Origin: an uncultured Eubacteriales bacterium
Lineage (GTDB): Bacteria; Bacillota_A; Clostridia; Christensenellales; Aristaeellaceae
Direction: 5' to 3'
Assembly (NCBI GenBank): GCA_900553645.1
Contig: USEE01000009.1
Span: forward strand, 1-13,841
DNA: 13,841 bases
Shown one piece after another: positions 1-6,886 of the stretch. The translations under genes were made by a program, and so were the position numbers. How positions within the stretch are numbered: the stretch's first letter is position 1; every line of letters starts with the position of its first letter. The notes under the pieces were generated by a model. It made no database searches and was not told the DNA's origin. It saw only the letters and a program-made list of their open reading frames with translations.

Positions 1-21
1 ATACGTAAGAGACATCAATGC

Positions 22-50
22 TTGCAAAATGTTAAGGATGACTGTAAAAT
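22..50 (+). promoter_or_regulatory. Sigma-A promoter of the GH4 gene
   Basis: A -35 box TTGCAA (22-27) and a -10 box TAAAAT (45-50) are separated by exactly 17 bases, with TG directly before the -10. Transcription would start near 57, giving a short leader of about 30 nt before the ATG at 89. No catabolite-repression site or other operator was recognised, but only 88 upstream bases are visible. Confidence 0.6.
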
Positions 51-88
51 AGAGATAACGATTCCGAACGATGAGGAGGATTTATTAA

Positions 89-1456
89 ATGCCTAAGATT
101 ACATTCATGGGCGCGGGCTCTACCGTGTTCGCCAAGAACGTGCTGGGCGATAGCATGATGACCCCCGCACTGGAAGAATCCACGATCGCACTGTATGACA
201 TCGACGCCGACCGCCTGAAGGAAAGCCGCCTGATGCTCGATACCATTAACCGTAATAACGGCTCTAAGGCTAAGATCGAAAGCTATCTGGGCGGCTATGA
301 GCCCTGTACCGTGACTGATTTCGAAATACCTAAAAAGTATGGCCTGCGCCAGACCATCGCCGATACCCTCGGCATCGGCGGCATATTCCGTACCCTGCGT
401 ACCGCGCCCGTGATGCTGGACTTCGCTCACGATATGGAGGAAGTCTGCCCCAACGCGTGGTTCCTTAATTATGTTAACCCCATGGCGATGCTCACCGGCA
501 CGCTCCAGCGCTATACCGGCATAAAGACCGTCGGCCTGTGCCATAGCGTTCAGGTGTGCGCCTCCACCCTGCTGGGCGAGCTGGGCATGAAGTACGACGA
601 TCAGGTTCAGTGGAAGATCGCCGGTATTAACCATCAGGCATGGCTGCTCGAATGCACTCGCGACGGTGTTGACCTCTATCCCGAAATCAAGCGCCGCGCA
701 TTGCTGTATAACGAGGGTAAGCTCGATATAGGCGCGACCTTCGAAGAATACCTCGAAAAGCGCTTCCCCGACGAAAAGCCCGAGGAAAAGTGGCTCGAAC
801 ATATCCGCGAGGGCTATAACCTGTATAAGGAAAAGGGCCTGCACGGCGATATGGTTCGCCTGGAGCTGATGCGCCGCTTCGGTTACTACATCACCGAGTC
901 CAGCGAGCATAACAGCGAGTATATGCCTTACTTTATTAAGAGCAAGTACCCCGAGCTGATCGAGCGCTTCAATATCCCGCTCGACGAGTACCCGCGCCGC
1001 TGCGTGCGCCAGATCGCCGATTGGGAAGCCCGCCGCGACGAGCTGCTGGCCGATCACGGCCTGACCCATAAGCGCTCCCGCGAGTACGCCAGCTACATCA
1101 TGGAGGCCATGGAGACAAATAAGGCCTTCAAGTTCGGCGGCAACGTAATCAACCACGGCATGATCACCAACCTGCCCGACGAGGCGTGCGTCGAAGTGCC
1201 CTGCGTCGTCGATAAGAGCGGCATAGCGCCTACCTATGTAGGTGCGCTGCCCGAGCAGTGCGCGGCCCTGAACCGCACCAATATCAACGTGCAGCTGCTG
1301 ACCATACAGGCCGTAATCACCCGCAAGAAGGATTACATCTATCAGGCGGCAATGCTGGATCCGCATACCGCGGCCGAGCTGTCGATAGACGATATAGTGG
1401 CCATGTGCGACGATCTGATCGAGGCGCACGGCGATTGGCTGCCTAAGTATAATTGA
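89..1456 (+). CDS. melA: Alpha-galactosidase, glycoside hydrolase family 4 (MelA-like), with an internal deletion
   Basis: This 455-residue protein matches family GH4 alpha-galactosidases, cytosolic enzymes that hydrolyse alpha-galactosides such as melibiose by an NAD+- and Mn2+-dependent redox-elimination mechanism. The N-terminal nucleotide-binding loop GAGSTVF (residues 8-14), the acidic end of the second strand YDID (36-39), the GGYEPCTVTDFE block (68-79), NYVNPMAM (127-134), the alpha-galactosidase signature CHSV (151-154) and GINH (179-182) are present. Cys151 and His182 are the expected metal ligands. The C-terminal signatures ESSEH, DEYPRRCV and NINVQ are intact. The ATG at 89 follows GAGGAGGA (73-80) by 8 nt. 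About 20 residues expected between KIESYLG and GGYEP are missing (see findings), removing a Rossmann strand and possibly activity. The gene stands alone; no transporter or regulator is visible. The family call is secure; the exact substrate is inferred from CHSV. Confidence 0.9.
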   Translation: MPKITFMGAGSTVFAKNVLGDSMMTPALEESTIALYDIDADRLKESRLMLDTINRNNGSKAKIESYLGGYEPCTVTDFEIPKKYGLRQTIADTLGIGGIFRTLRTAPVMLDFAHDMEEVCPNAWFLNYVNPMAMLTGTLQRYTGIKTVGLCHSVQVCASTLLGELGMKYDDQVQWKIAGINHQAWLLECTRDGVDLYPEIKRRALLYNEGKLDIGATFEEYLEKRFPDEKPEEKWLEHIREGYNLYKEKGLHGDMVRLELMRRFGYYITESSEHNSEYMPYFIKSKYPELIERFNIPLDEYPRRCVRQIADWEARRDELLADHGLTHKRSREYASYIMEAMETNKAFKFGGNVINHGMITNLPDEACVEVPCVVDKSGIAPTYVGALPEQCAALNRTNINVQLLTIQAVITRKKDYIYQAAMLDPHTAAELSIDDIVAMCDDLIEAHGDWLPKYN

Positions 1457-1479
1457 TAGTGGTTTAGTATAGGATATGA

Positions 1480-1514
1480 ATCGCCCCGCGTCATGAAAAA
1501 AGACGCGGGGCGAT
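1480..1514. terminator. Perfect 13-bp stem-loop between convergent genes
   Basis: The arms 1480-1492 and 1502-1514 are perfectly complementary and GC-rich, with a 9-nt loop containing an A-run. It lies between the end of the + strand GH4 gene and the end of the - strand toxin gene, so it could terminate either. Neither side has a clean T-run after the stem, so efficiency is uncertain. Confidence 0.6.
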
Positions 1515-1533
1515 GTTCATGTGTGCGGGAAAA

Positions 1534-1869
1534 TCAATCGGACAGGTTGTGGCGTGCGGCGCGCTTCGCCGCAATATCATATACCTCTTCGTCGGCCCTT
1601 ACGCCAATTACAATTACCAGCATCTCACTTTCAGTTCGCTGTAACTTGTATACGACGCGCAGACCGGCCGCACGCAATTTGATTTTCAAAAGTCCGGCTA
1701 ACCATGTGCTGCCGTAATTGCCCAGCGACTTTCCATAGCCGTTTTCTTCGGCAGGCAGGGGATTTTGCTGGACTTTTTTGATGGCTTTGAGCACAAGTAT
1801 ACGCTGACTGCCGTCCAGCGCCTTCAGATCCTTTTCGGCCTCGGGCAGATAGCTTAGTTTCCAGCTCAT
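1534..1869 (-). CDS. RelE/ParE-superfamily toxin
   Basis: This 111-residue basic protein has the RelE/ParE layout: an N-terminal strand (WKLSYLPEAEKDLKAL), two helices ending near residue 35, and a C-terminal sheet containing GKSLGNYGSTWLAGLLKIKLRAAGLRVVYKL (residues 46-76) and MLVIVIGVRADEEVYDIAAKR (83-103). RelE-type members cleave mRNA in the ribosomal A site and ParE-type members target gyrase; which applies here cannot be told from sequence. The conserved lysine and arginine positions around 64-71 are present, so the protein looks intact. It follows the antitoxin gene with a 4-base ATGA overlap (1866-1869), implying translational coupling. It ends just before the 1480-1514 stem-loop. The length is slightly above the usual 85-100 residues. 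Confidence 0.85.
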   Translation of the reverse strand: MSWKLSYLPEAEKDLKALDGSQRILVLKAIKKVQQNPLPAEENGYGKSLGNYGSTWLAGLLKIKLRAAGLRVVYKLQRTESEMLVIVIGVRADEEVYDIAAKRAARHNLSD

Positions 1870-2189
1870 TCTATATCTACCTCATCGAAGCCAGCCAGAT
1901 CGTCTTCCGTGATGCCGAGACGGCGGTTCATTTCGGCTTCGGAAACTGTATTTTCAGGATTAAAATGAGCCATGCGCTCGGCGGCAAGCGCCGCAAGCCG
2001 CGCATCGTTTAACTCATCCATTAGCCGGATGTACTCGTCCGGGGAGAGCAGTACACATTCGGCGATATTGTTTTTCATAACGACCTTTGCACCGCACTGC
2101 TTTACATCTTCAAATATCTTTCCGGCCAGCCCGCGGTTAAACTGCGTGATGGGTACGGTGTTCGTGATTGCACTCATAACAGAAGCCAT
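1866..2189 (-). CDS. Phd/YefM-family antitoxin
   Basis: This 107-residue protein neutralises the toxin encoded directly downstream and, as in other Phd/YefM antitoxins, probably represses the shared promoter. Residues 1-55 show the Phd fold pattern, with VPITQFNRGLAGKIFEDVKQCGAKVVMKNNIAECVLLSPDEYIRLMDEL. The C-terminal 45 residues are acidic and likely the disordered toxin-binding tail. A longer reading from 2243 is possible, but it would begin inside the -35 element. The ATG at 2189 is preceded by AAGGAG (complement of 2198-2203) with 8-nt spacing, so 2189 is chosen. The gene overlaps the toxin by 4 bases. Confidence 0.85.
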   Translation of the reverse strand: MASVMSAITNTVPITQFNRGLAGKIFEDVKQCGAKVVMKNNIAECVLLSPDEYIRLMDELNDARLAALAAERMAHFNPENTVSEAEMNRRLGITEDDLAGFDEVDIE

Positions 2190-2214
2190 AATATCAACTC
2201 CTTTCGATAGATAT

Positions 2215-2243
2215 AGTATAGCATATGCGGATAAAATCATCAA
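2215..2243 (-). promoter_or_regulatory. Promoter of the toxin-antitoxin operon
   Basis: On the - strand a -35 box TTGATG (complement of 2238-2243) and a -10 box TATACT (complement of 2215-2220) are 17 bases apart. The start of transcription would fall near 2208, just upstream of the AAGGAG ribosome-binding site. The 17-base spacer contains the 8-bp palindrome gcatatgc (2221-2228). Confidence 0.7.
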
Positions 2244-2261
2244 TATATAAGTCGATATATT
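2242..2261. promoter_or_regulatory. Inverted repeat, candidate antitoxin operator
   Basis: The perfect 7-bp arms aatatat (2242-2248) and atatatt (2255-2261) are separated by 6 bases and overlap the upstream edge of the -35 box of the toxin-antitoxin promoter. Position and symmetry fit an autoregulatory operator for a Phd-type antitoxin. The arms are pure A/T, so chance occurrence is possible. Confidence 0.35.
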
Positions 2262-2310
2262 AACTGATAAGAATATTGTATGAGAAATGAGAAAAGTATA
2301 TTCTGATTAA

Positions 2311-2347
2311 AACAAATGCGGCTTCCGCTTTTCAGGCGAAAGCCGCA
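2311..2347 (-). terminator. Intrinsic terminator of lysA
   Basis: The arms 2317-2328 and 2336-2347 form a 12-bp stem with one mismatch and a 7-nt loop. On the - strand the stem is followed by a T-rich stretch (tttgtttt), 10 bases past the lysA stop codon. Confidence 0.75.
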
Positions 2348-2356
2348 GCATAAATC

Positions 2357-3667
2357 TTATTCCTTATCCAACCATTCAGGCACACTGTCGTACTGAGTAA
2401 GTTCCTCAACGGTCTGCCGACGCACCATCAGCGCCGCCTTGCCGTCCTTAGCCAGCACAACCGCCGGTATCGGCACGCGGTTGTAATTGCTCGCCATCGC
2501 GTACTGATATGCGCCACTGGTGAACACGGCCAGTATATCGCCACGTTTGGGCGCGGGCAGCATCACGCTTTCGATCAGCGTATCTGTTTCGCACGAGCGG
2601 CCCGATATGCGCACCGGCTCCAGCTCAGTTTCGTTCATGCGGTTGGCAAGCGCCGCCTCGTACTCGGCATGATACAACGCCGGGCGCGGATTGTCGGCGA
2701 GTCCGCCGTCTATCGATACGTACTTGCGTATGCCGGGGATGATCTTTATCGCGCCCACCGTGTACAGCGTCACGCACGCCTCGGCTACGACCGAGCGGCC
2801 CGGCTCCACAAACAGCGCCGGTACGGGATAGTCATACGGCGCAATTGCGCTTTTCAGCGCCGCCGCTACGTGCTGTATCGATTCTTCCGGCTCGACCGGC
2901 GCGTCCGCGTCGGTGTAGTGCACCGAGAAGCCGCCGCCCAGATTCACCTCGGGCAGTACCGTGCCGGTTGCGTCGCGCAGTTCGGCCATCAGCGCGGCCA
3001 CCTTCTTGCAGCCGTCGTCGAACGCGTTTAGGTCGAATATCTGACTGCCCAGATGCGTGTGTATGCCGCGCAGTTCAAGTCCGGGCTTTGCAAGTATCAG
3101 CTTCAGCGCGTCCAGCGCCTCGTCCGCGCCCACGCCGAACTTGGAATCCACACGCGCGGTCTGTATATAGGAGTGCGTGTGCGCGTCCACACCCGGATTT
3201 ACGCGCAGGAACACCATTTGGCGCTTGCCTGCCTCCGCGCACATCTCGGCGAGGCGTTCGATTTCCTCAGTGCTGTCCAGCACGATGCGCCCCACGCCCA
3301 TGTCGAGCGCGGTCTGAAGCTCAATGTCGGTCTTGTTGCTGCCATGCACTATTATGTGTTCAGCCGGGAAGCCCGCCTTCTTGGCGACGTACAGCTCGCC
3401 CAGGCTTACGCAGTCCAGCCACATGCCGCACTGCTTCATAATGACAGCCATCGCCGTGGTCAAAAACGCCTTGCTGGCATACGCCGCCGCACCGCCGGGC
3501 GCATATTTTTTAAGCGCCTCGGTGTAGCCCGAACAGCGCGCGCGCAGATAATCCTCGTCGTATACATACAGCGGCGTGCCGAACTCGTGCGCCAATTCCA
3601 CGCAGTCACAGCCGCCGATTTCCAGATGTCCCAGCGCGTTTATGTGAAGTCCTTTTCTTAAGTACAT
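2357..3667 (-). CDS. lysA: Diaminopimelate decarboxylase
   Basis: This 436-residue PLP enzyme decarboxylates meso-diaminopimelate to L-lysine, the last step of lysine synthesis. It has the alanine-racemase-like N-terminal barrel and C-terminal beta domain of fold-III decarboxylases. Visible motifs are YASKAFL with the PLP lysine at residue 66, HTHLGSQI, the phosphate-binding GGGFSV, EPGRSVVAEA, the partner-subunit cysteine in SCETDT, and GAYQYAMASNYN near the C terminus. A TTG-initiated reading from 3697 adds ten residues but has no ribosome-binding site; the ATG at 3667 lies downstream of GAAGCAGG and about 40 nt after a good promoter, so 3667 is preferred. It is transcribed alone. No lysine riboswitch is visible in the short leader. 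Confidence 0.95.
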   Translation of the reverse strand: MYLRKGLHINALGHLEIGGCDCVELAHEFGTPLYVYDEDYLRARCSGYTEALKKYAPGGAAAYASKAFLTTAMAVIMKQCGMWLDCVSLGELYVAKKAGFPAEHIIVHGSNKTDIELQTALDMGVGRIVLDSTEEIERLAEMCAEAGKRQMVFLRVNPGVDAHTHSYIQTARVDSKFGVGADEALDALKLILAKPGLELRGIHTHLGSQIFDLNAFDDGCKKVAALMAELRDATGTVLPEVNLGGGFSVHYTDADAPVEPEESIQHVAAALKSAIAPYDYPVPALFVEPGRSVVAEACVTLYTVGAIKIIPGIRKYVSIDGGLADNPRPALYHAEYEAALANRMNETELEPVRISGRSCETDTLIESVMLPAPKRGDILAVFTSGAYQYAMASNYNRVPIPAVVLAKDGKAALMVRRQTVEELTQYDSVPEWLDKE

Positions 3668-3709
3668 AAATATTCGCCTGCTTCCGCAAATATACAAGTC
3701 ATGAGTACC

Positions 3710-3738
3710 ATTATACCGTGATTTGCATATTTTGCAAA
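3710..3738 (-). promoter_or_regulatory. lysA promoter with overlapping inverted repeat
   Basis: On the - strand a -10 box TATAAT (complement of 3710-3715) lies 16 bases from a -35 box TTGCAA (3732-3737). The perfect inverted repeat tttgca (3722-3727) and tgcaaa (3733-3738) covers the -35 box and spacer, so a repressor could bind there. Transcription would start near 3703. Confidence 0.6.
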
Positions 3739-3794
3739 GCGGCTTGGGACACTATTTACGAATACTCTACATTCAAATGCGGGCGGGGAGGACA

Positions 3795-3828
3795 TAAAAA
3801 AGCGCTTCCTTTATAATCGGGAAGCGCC
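3795..3828 (-). terminator. Intrinsic terminator of the carboxypeptidase gene
   Basis: The perfect arms 3802-3809 and 3820-3827 form an 8-bp GC-rich stem with a 10-nt loop. On the - strand the stem is followed by a run of six T (complement of 3796-3801). It lies 7 bases beyond the stop codon. Confidence 0.9.
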
Positions 3829-3834
3829 ACATAT

Positions 3835-5040
3835 TTACAGATACACCCAAAGCCTGAGCACACGCATAATCCCTTCGCCCACTCCGCGCACGCGCACATC
3901 CCGATCGACCACCGCGTCGATCTCGCGCAGTACCCGCTCGCCCAGCATCACGCGCACACTGCCTACTACCTGGCCTTCGCTCAGCGGCGCGGTCAGCTTG
4001 TCGGGCAGAGTGCGCTCCAATCGTATCTCGGATGCGCCGCCGCGCTTAATCAGTGTCTCGCAGTCGCCCGCCAGCACTATGTTCACCTCAGACGGATCGC
4101 CGCCGATTACCGGGAAGTTCTGCTCCACAATGTCACCGCTCTTGGCCGCCTGATGCATCGTATAGTTGGCGAAGCCATGGTCGAGCAGCGCCGTCGCGTC
4201 GCTGAAGCGCTCCTTGGACGTGCCCGCGCCCAGCACCACTGCGATCAGCCGCATACCGCCGCGCTGGGCTGACGCGCTCATGCAAAAGCCCGCCTCGTTG
4301 GTTGAGCCGGTCTTTATGCCGTCGCAGCCCTCGTACAGCCTTGTAAGGCGGTTTGTGTTGGTCAGCTGCGTTACGCGCCCGCCGGGGTGCACGAGTTCGT
4401 CCAGCCATATCGTCGAGTAGTCGAAGTATAGATCGTGCTTGATTACCTCGCGCGACAGCACAGCTATGTCGCGCGCCGTGGTGTAGTGCCCCGACGCGGG
4501 CAGGCCGGTCGAATTGACGTAAAGCGTGTCGGTCATGCCCAGCTCCTGCGCGCGGTGGTTCATCGCGTTGACCATACCCTCCTCCGAGCCGTACAGGTAT
4601 TCGCCCATCGCCACGGTGGAGTCGTTGGCGCTGCCTACGATTATCGACTTGAACAGCTCATTCAGCTTGTACGTCGAGCCGGCGTCCAGCAGCGCCTGCG
4701 AGCCGCCCATGCTCTCGGCGCGGCGGCTGACCGTAACGTCGTCGTCCGGCGCGCACCGGCCGTTTTCGATGGACTCAAGTATCAACAGTATGGGCATAAG
4801 CTTGGTTACGCTGGCGACCGGGCGGCGCTCGTCCGCGGCCTTTTCGAATATTACGCGCCCGGTCGAGGCCTCCATCAGCAGCGCGGATTTGCTGCTTAAA
4901 CTAAAAGGCACTGAATCCTCAAGCGGCAATTGCCGCTCGCCTTCCGCGCGCGCGGCGATCGTCGCGCCGTTCGTGCCCACCAGTACCAGCATCGCGATGA
5001 GCAGAAGTATGCTTATCGTCGGCATCAGTTTTCTGGACAT
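3835..5040 (-). CDS. D-alanyl-D-alanine carboxypeptidase, peptidase family S11 (DacF/PBP5-like)
   Basis: This 401-residue exported penicillin-binding protein removes the terminal D-Ala from peptidoglycan stem peptides. Residues 1-32 are a signal peptide with a basic start and a hydrophobic core (ISILLLIAMLVLVG). The serine-protease-like active site is complete: SVTK with Ser77 and Lys80, SAN at 137-139, and KTG at 243-245. Residues from about 290 to 370 form the beta-rich PBP5-type C-terminal domain. The last 16 residues (386-401) can form an amphipathic helix of the sort that holds these proteins on the membrane. GGGGAGG lies 6 nt before the ATG. It is a single-gene unit with its own terminator. 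In sporulating relatives similar genes (dacF, dacB) serve the spore cortex, but a vegetative role is equally possible here. Confidence 0.93.
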   Translation of the reverse strand: MSRKLMPTISILLLIAMLVLVGTNGATIAARAEGERQLPLEDSVPFSLSSKSALLMEASTGRVIFEKAADERRPVASVTKLMPILLILESIENGRCAPDDDVTVSRRAESMGGSQALLDAGSTYKLNELFKSIIVGSANDSTVAMGEYLYGSEEGMVNAMNHRAQELGMTDTLYVNSTGLPASGHYTTARDIAVLSREVIKHDLYFDYSTIWLDELVHPGGRVTQLTNTNRLTRLYEGCDGIKTGSTNEAGFCMSASAQRGGMRLIAVVLGAGTSKERFSDATALLDHGFANYTMHQAAKSGDIVEQNFPVIGGDPSEVNIVLAGDCETLIKRGGASEIRLERTLPDKLTAPLSEGQVVGSVRVMLGERVLREIDAVVDRDVRVRGVGEGIMRVLRLWVYL

Positions 5041-5122
5041 ACGCAGTCCTCCCCGAAAATATCTGTTTATATATTTTACGATGGGGCGACTATTCGTATG
5101 ACTGTAAAGGACGTTAAGGCAT

Positions 5123-5170
5123 AAAAAAACGCGCCCCGCGGCAGTGCGAAAGACTGCTGCGCGGGCGCGC
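5123..5170 (-). terminator. Intrinsic terminator of the DUF4342 gene
   Basis: A GC-rich imperfect stem (left arm 5130-5145, right arm 5153-5169, with small bulges) is followed on the - strand by seven T (complement of 5123-5129). It lies about 25 bases past the stop at 5194. Confidence 0.8.
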
Positions 5171-5193
5171 AGTTCGGCTGTATTTATGCGGCC

Positions 5194-5784
5194 TTATTCG
5201 ACGGTGAAGGAGTCGAAATCATCGCCATCAGTATCGTTATTGTTGGAATTATCGGAAGACTTGTCATCCTTGGGCGCGTTATAGGGCGTGCGGGACGCGC
5301 CGTTTATCGTGTTGCGCACAGTGCGCTCTGCGCCGCGGGCATAGGAGCGTATCTTGCGGTCGCCCTCGGGATTGTTGTACTTCTCGATATGCACGCGGCA
5401 TCCGGTCAGGAACATAAGCACCACGCTAAGTATTGCGAAGTAGGGCGCCATGAACACGCCCACCGCCAGATATATCACCGGCAGCCGCACCAACGTGTCG
5501 CGATCCTTTTCAATGACCAGCTTTATGCGCAGACCCTTTATAAACAGATCGACGGCGTTATCCCAGAAGCTCTTTTGGCAGGCTTCCGGCTGAGACTGAG
5601 GCTCGCTCCGGGGCGGGGCAGTGCGCGACTGGTTCTCGCCGCGCAGCGCGCCGCTCTTTTCCAGCTCGATAAGCGCCCGACCTATGTCGCCGTCGTTGCG
5701 GTCGAGCAGCGCAACCGCCTGTTCATACGTAAGGTTGGCCTTCTGACGAAGGTATTCGATGTGCTTTATGTTATAGGATGCCAT
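5194..5784 (-). CDS. DUF4342 protein with N-terminal UBA-like domain and one membrane segment
   Basis: This 196-residue protein has the architecture of DUF4342 proteins of Firmicutes. Residues 7-45 resemble a ubiquitin-associated/TS-N three-helix domain (HIEYLRQKANLTYEQAVALLDRNDGDIGRALIELEKSG). A polar linker follows (46-70). Next come an amphipathic stretch KSFWDNAVDLFIKGLRIKLVIEKDRDTLVRLP (71-102) and one long hydrophobic segment (about 102-129, ending FLTGC). The tail (140-196) is first basic, then very rich in Asn, Asp and Ser. No biochemical role is established for the family, so none is assigned. AAGGAGG lies 10 nt before the ATG. A second, broken copy of the membrane module lies 36 bases upstream on the same strand and probably shares the transcript. 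Confidence 0.75.
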   Translation of the reverse strand: MASYNIKHIEYLRQKANLTYEQAVALLDRNDGDIGRALIELEKSGALRGENQSRTAPPRSEPQSQPEACQKSFWDNAVDLFIKGLRIKLVIEKDRDTLVRLPVIYLAVGVFMAPYFAILSVVLMFLTGCRVHIEKYNNPEGDRKIRSYARGAERTVRNTINGASRTPYNAPKDDKSSDNSNNNDTDGDDFDSFTVE

Positions 5785-5820
5785 TGCCCTGAAGCCTCCT
5801 TGCCCGTCGGGTGCGGGGGA

Positions 5821-6032
5821 TTAATACTGACTATAATCGTCGCCGCGCCAGAAGTGGGGCGCGCGCCTTACTCCGCGCTCAATCCTGATCGTGCAGCCGG
5901 TGAAGAACGCCAACAGCGCGCATATCAGCGCAGCATGAGGCGCGAAAATGGCCGCGATTATGATCAGCATGATCGGAAGGTTGATAAGAACTTCATTGTA
6001 ACGGGTAACGGTAAGACGAGTATACGTCGCAT
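5821..6032 (-). pseudogene. Hidden DUF4342 membrane-module paralogue, apparently frameshifted
   Basis: On the - strand the frame ending at the TAA 5823-5821 is open back to a stop at 6072-6070. From about 6030 it reads TYTRLTVTRYNEVLINLPIM, then a hydrophobic stretch, then FAPHAALICALLAFFTGCTIRIERG. This lines up without gaps with residues 84-136 of the downstream DUF4342 protein, sharing LP, F-AP, F-TGC and IE(K/R). The frame has no ATG, GTG or TTG before the membrane segment. An ATG at 6032 with GAGAGG 4 nt upstream lies in another frame and stops after 22 codons (5964). The simplest reading is one short gene of about 70 codons broken by a single-base change near 6005-6030. A rare start codon or a sequencing error are alternatives. 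The UBA-like domain is absent from this copy. Confidence 0.6.
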
Positions 6033-6085
6033 TTATCCTCTCTGCGCCAGTGGCGCGTTCGCTTTGCTCTTAAGTTGATGTCTGC

Positions 6086-6114
6086 ATTATATATCAAAGC
6101 GGAGGACTTATCAC
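6086..6114 (-). promoter_or_regulatory. Promoter of the DUF4342 pair
   Basis: On the - strand a perfect -10 box TATAAT (complement of 6086-6091) lies 17 bases from a 4/6 -35 box GTGATA (complement of 6109-6114). Transcription would start near 6079 and run through the paralogue at 5821-6032 into the DUF4342 gene. Confidence 0.5.
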
Positions 6115-6147
6115 GAGTACACGCTTAACCGTCGATTAGAGAAGGAT

Positions 6148-6190
6148 GAGAAAGCGCCGGGCGGCGGGTAAGTATGCCGCGCCACCCGGA
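6148..6190 (-). terminator. Probable terminator of the cytosolic cyclophilin gene
   Basis: The arms 6157-6166 and 6180-6189 form a 10-bp GC-rich stem with one G-U pair and a 13-nt loop, 21 bases past the stop at 6211. The T-rich tail on the - strand is short (ctttctc), so termination may be partial. Confidence 0.5.
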
Positions 6191-6210
6191 TTGCATCGCA
6201 GATAGCGCGA

Positions 6211-6735
6211 TTACATCTTCTCGGCCTTGTACTCCTCGCCCTTGGTGTCAACGGTGATGGACTTGATGCGCTGCTCGGCCACGGGGCGATCCTGGAAGCC
6301 CGTGCGCGTGGTAGCGATGCGGTCAACTACCTTCATGCTCTCGTCATCGGATACCTTGCCAAACGCCGCGTACTGGCCGTCCAGATGAGGCGCGTTGGCG
6401 TGCATTATGAAAAACTGGCTGCCCGCCGAGTTGGGGCTCATCGCACGAGCCATGGACAGCACGCCGCGGGTGTGCTTGAGCGTGTTCTGCTTAAAGCCGT
6501 TGGCCGCGAACTCGCCCTTTATCGAGTAGCCGGGGCCACCCATGCCATTGCCGTTGGGGCAGCCGCCCTGAATCATGAAGCCTTCGATTACGCGGTGGAA
6601 TATCAGGCCGTCGTAAAAGCCCTTGCCCGCCAGCTCGACAAAGTTGGCTACGGTGTTGGGCGCGTATTCGGGGTACAACTCGGCGTTGATTACGCCGCCG
6701 TCTTCCATGGTGATTTTGATGGTAGGATTGCTCAT
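6211..6735 (-). CDS. Cytosolic peptidyl-prolyl cis-trans isomerase, cyclophilin family
   Basis: This 174-residue single-domain cyclophilin catalyses cis-trans isomerisation of Xaa-Pro bonds during folding. It has no signal peptide. The active-site pattern is complete: FHRVIEGFMIQGG with the catalytic arginine at residue 48, MARAMSPNSAGSQFFI (95-110), and the substrate-pocket loop LDGQYAAFGKV (118-128). The ATG at 6735 follows TAGGAGGAC at good spacing. It lies downstream of a second cyclophilin gene on the same strand, separated by about 150 bases, and the two proteins share long identical stretches (YPEYAPNTVANF, FKQNTLKHT, GVLSMAR). The pair is therefore a duplication, one copy kept in the cytosol. 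Confidence 0.93.
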   Translation of the reverse strand: MSNPTIKITMEDGGVINAELYPEYAPNTVANFVELAGKGFYDGLIFHRVIEGFMIQGGCPNGNGMGGPGYSIKGEFAANGFKQNTLKHTRGVLSMARAMSPNSAGSQFFIMHANAPHLDGQYAAFGKVSDDESMKVVDRIATTRTGFQDRPVAEQRIKSITVDTKGEEYKAEKM

Positions 6736-6772
6736 TGGATTGTCCTCCTAAAAAATATTTTAAGCGCCTTTC

Positions 6773-6825
6773 AAAAAATCGCCGATATGCGTTCGCACTG
6801 CGCATCGCCTTAAAATGGTTAAGGC
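6773..6825 (-). terminator. Weak stem-loops and T-run between the two cyclophilin genes
   Basis: On the - strand a perfect 7-bp hairpin (6807-6813 with 6819-6825) is followed by a bulged 7-bp hairpin and six T (complement of 6773-6778). This could be a partial terminator after the lipoprotein gene, letting some transcription continue to the cytosolic copy, for which no separate promoter is obvious. Confidence 0.3.
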
Positions 6826-6886
6826 AGCGCGCAGACCGAAACCGCATTTCGCTTCGTTTGGAAACGCGCCGTTATCGGAGCGCGGC

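Noticed and set aside
32..1429. Long open frame on the - strand opposite the GH4 gene
   Set aside because: It is a shadow of a GC-rich coding gene: no family similarity, no ribosome-binding site, and the + strand frame is a clear GH4 enzyme.
2669..3661. Open frames on the + strand opposite lysA
   Set aside because: They are antisense shadows of lysA with Arg/Ala-rich, low-complexity translations.
5041..5120. A sporulation sigma-F/G-type promoter for the carboxypeptidase gene
   Set aside because: CATA and CGTAAAATA lie at suitable spacing on the - strand, but both boxes miss key positions of the consensus, so the match is too weak to annotate.
5964..6032. A genuine 22-codon peptide or programmed -1 frameshift from the ATG at 6032
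   Set aside because: No slippery heptamer or downstream stimulatory structure is visible; a simple frameshift mutation explains the homology better.
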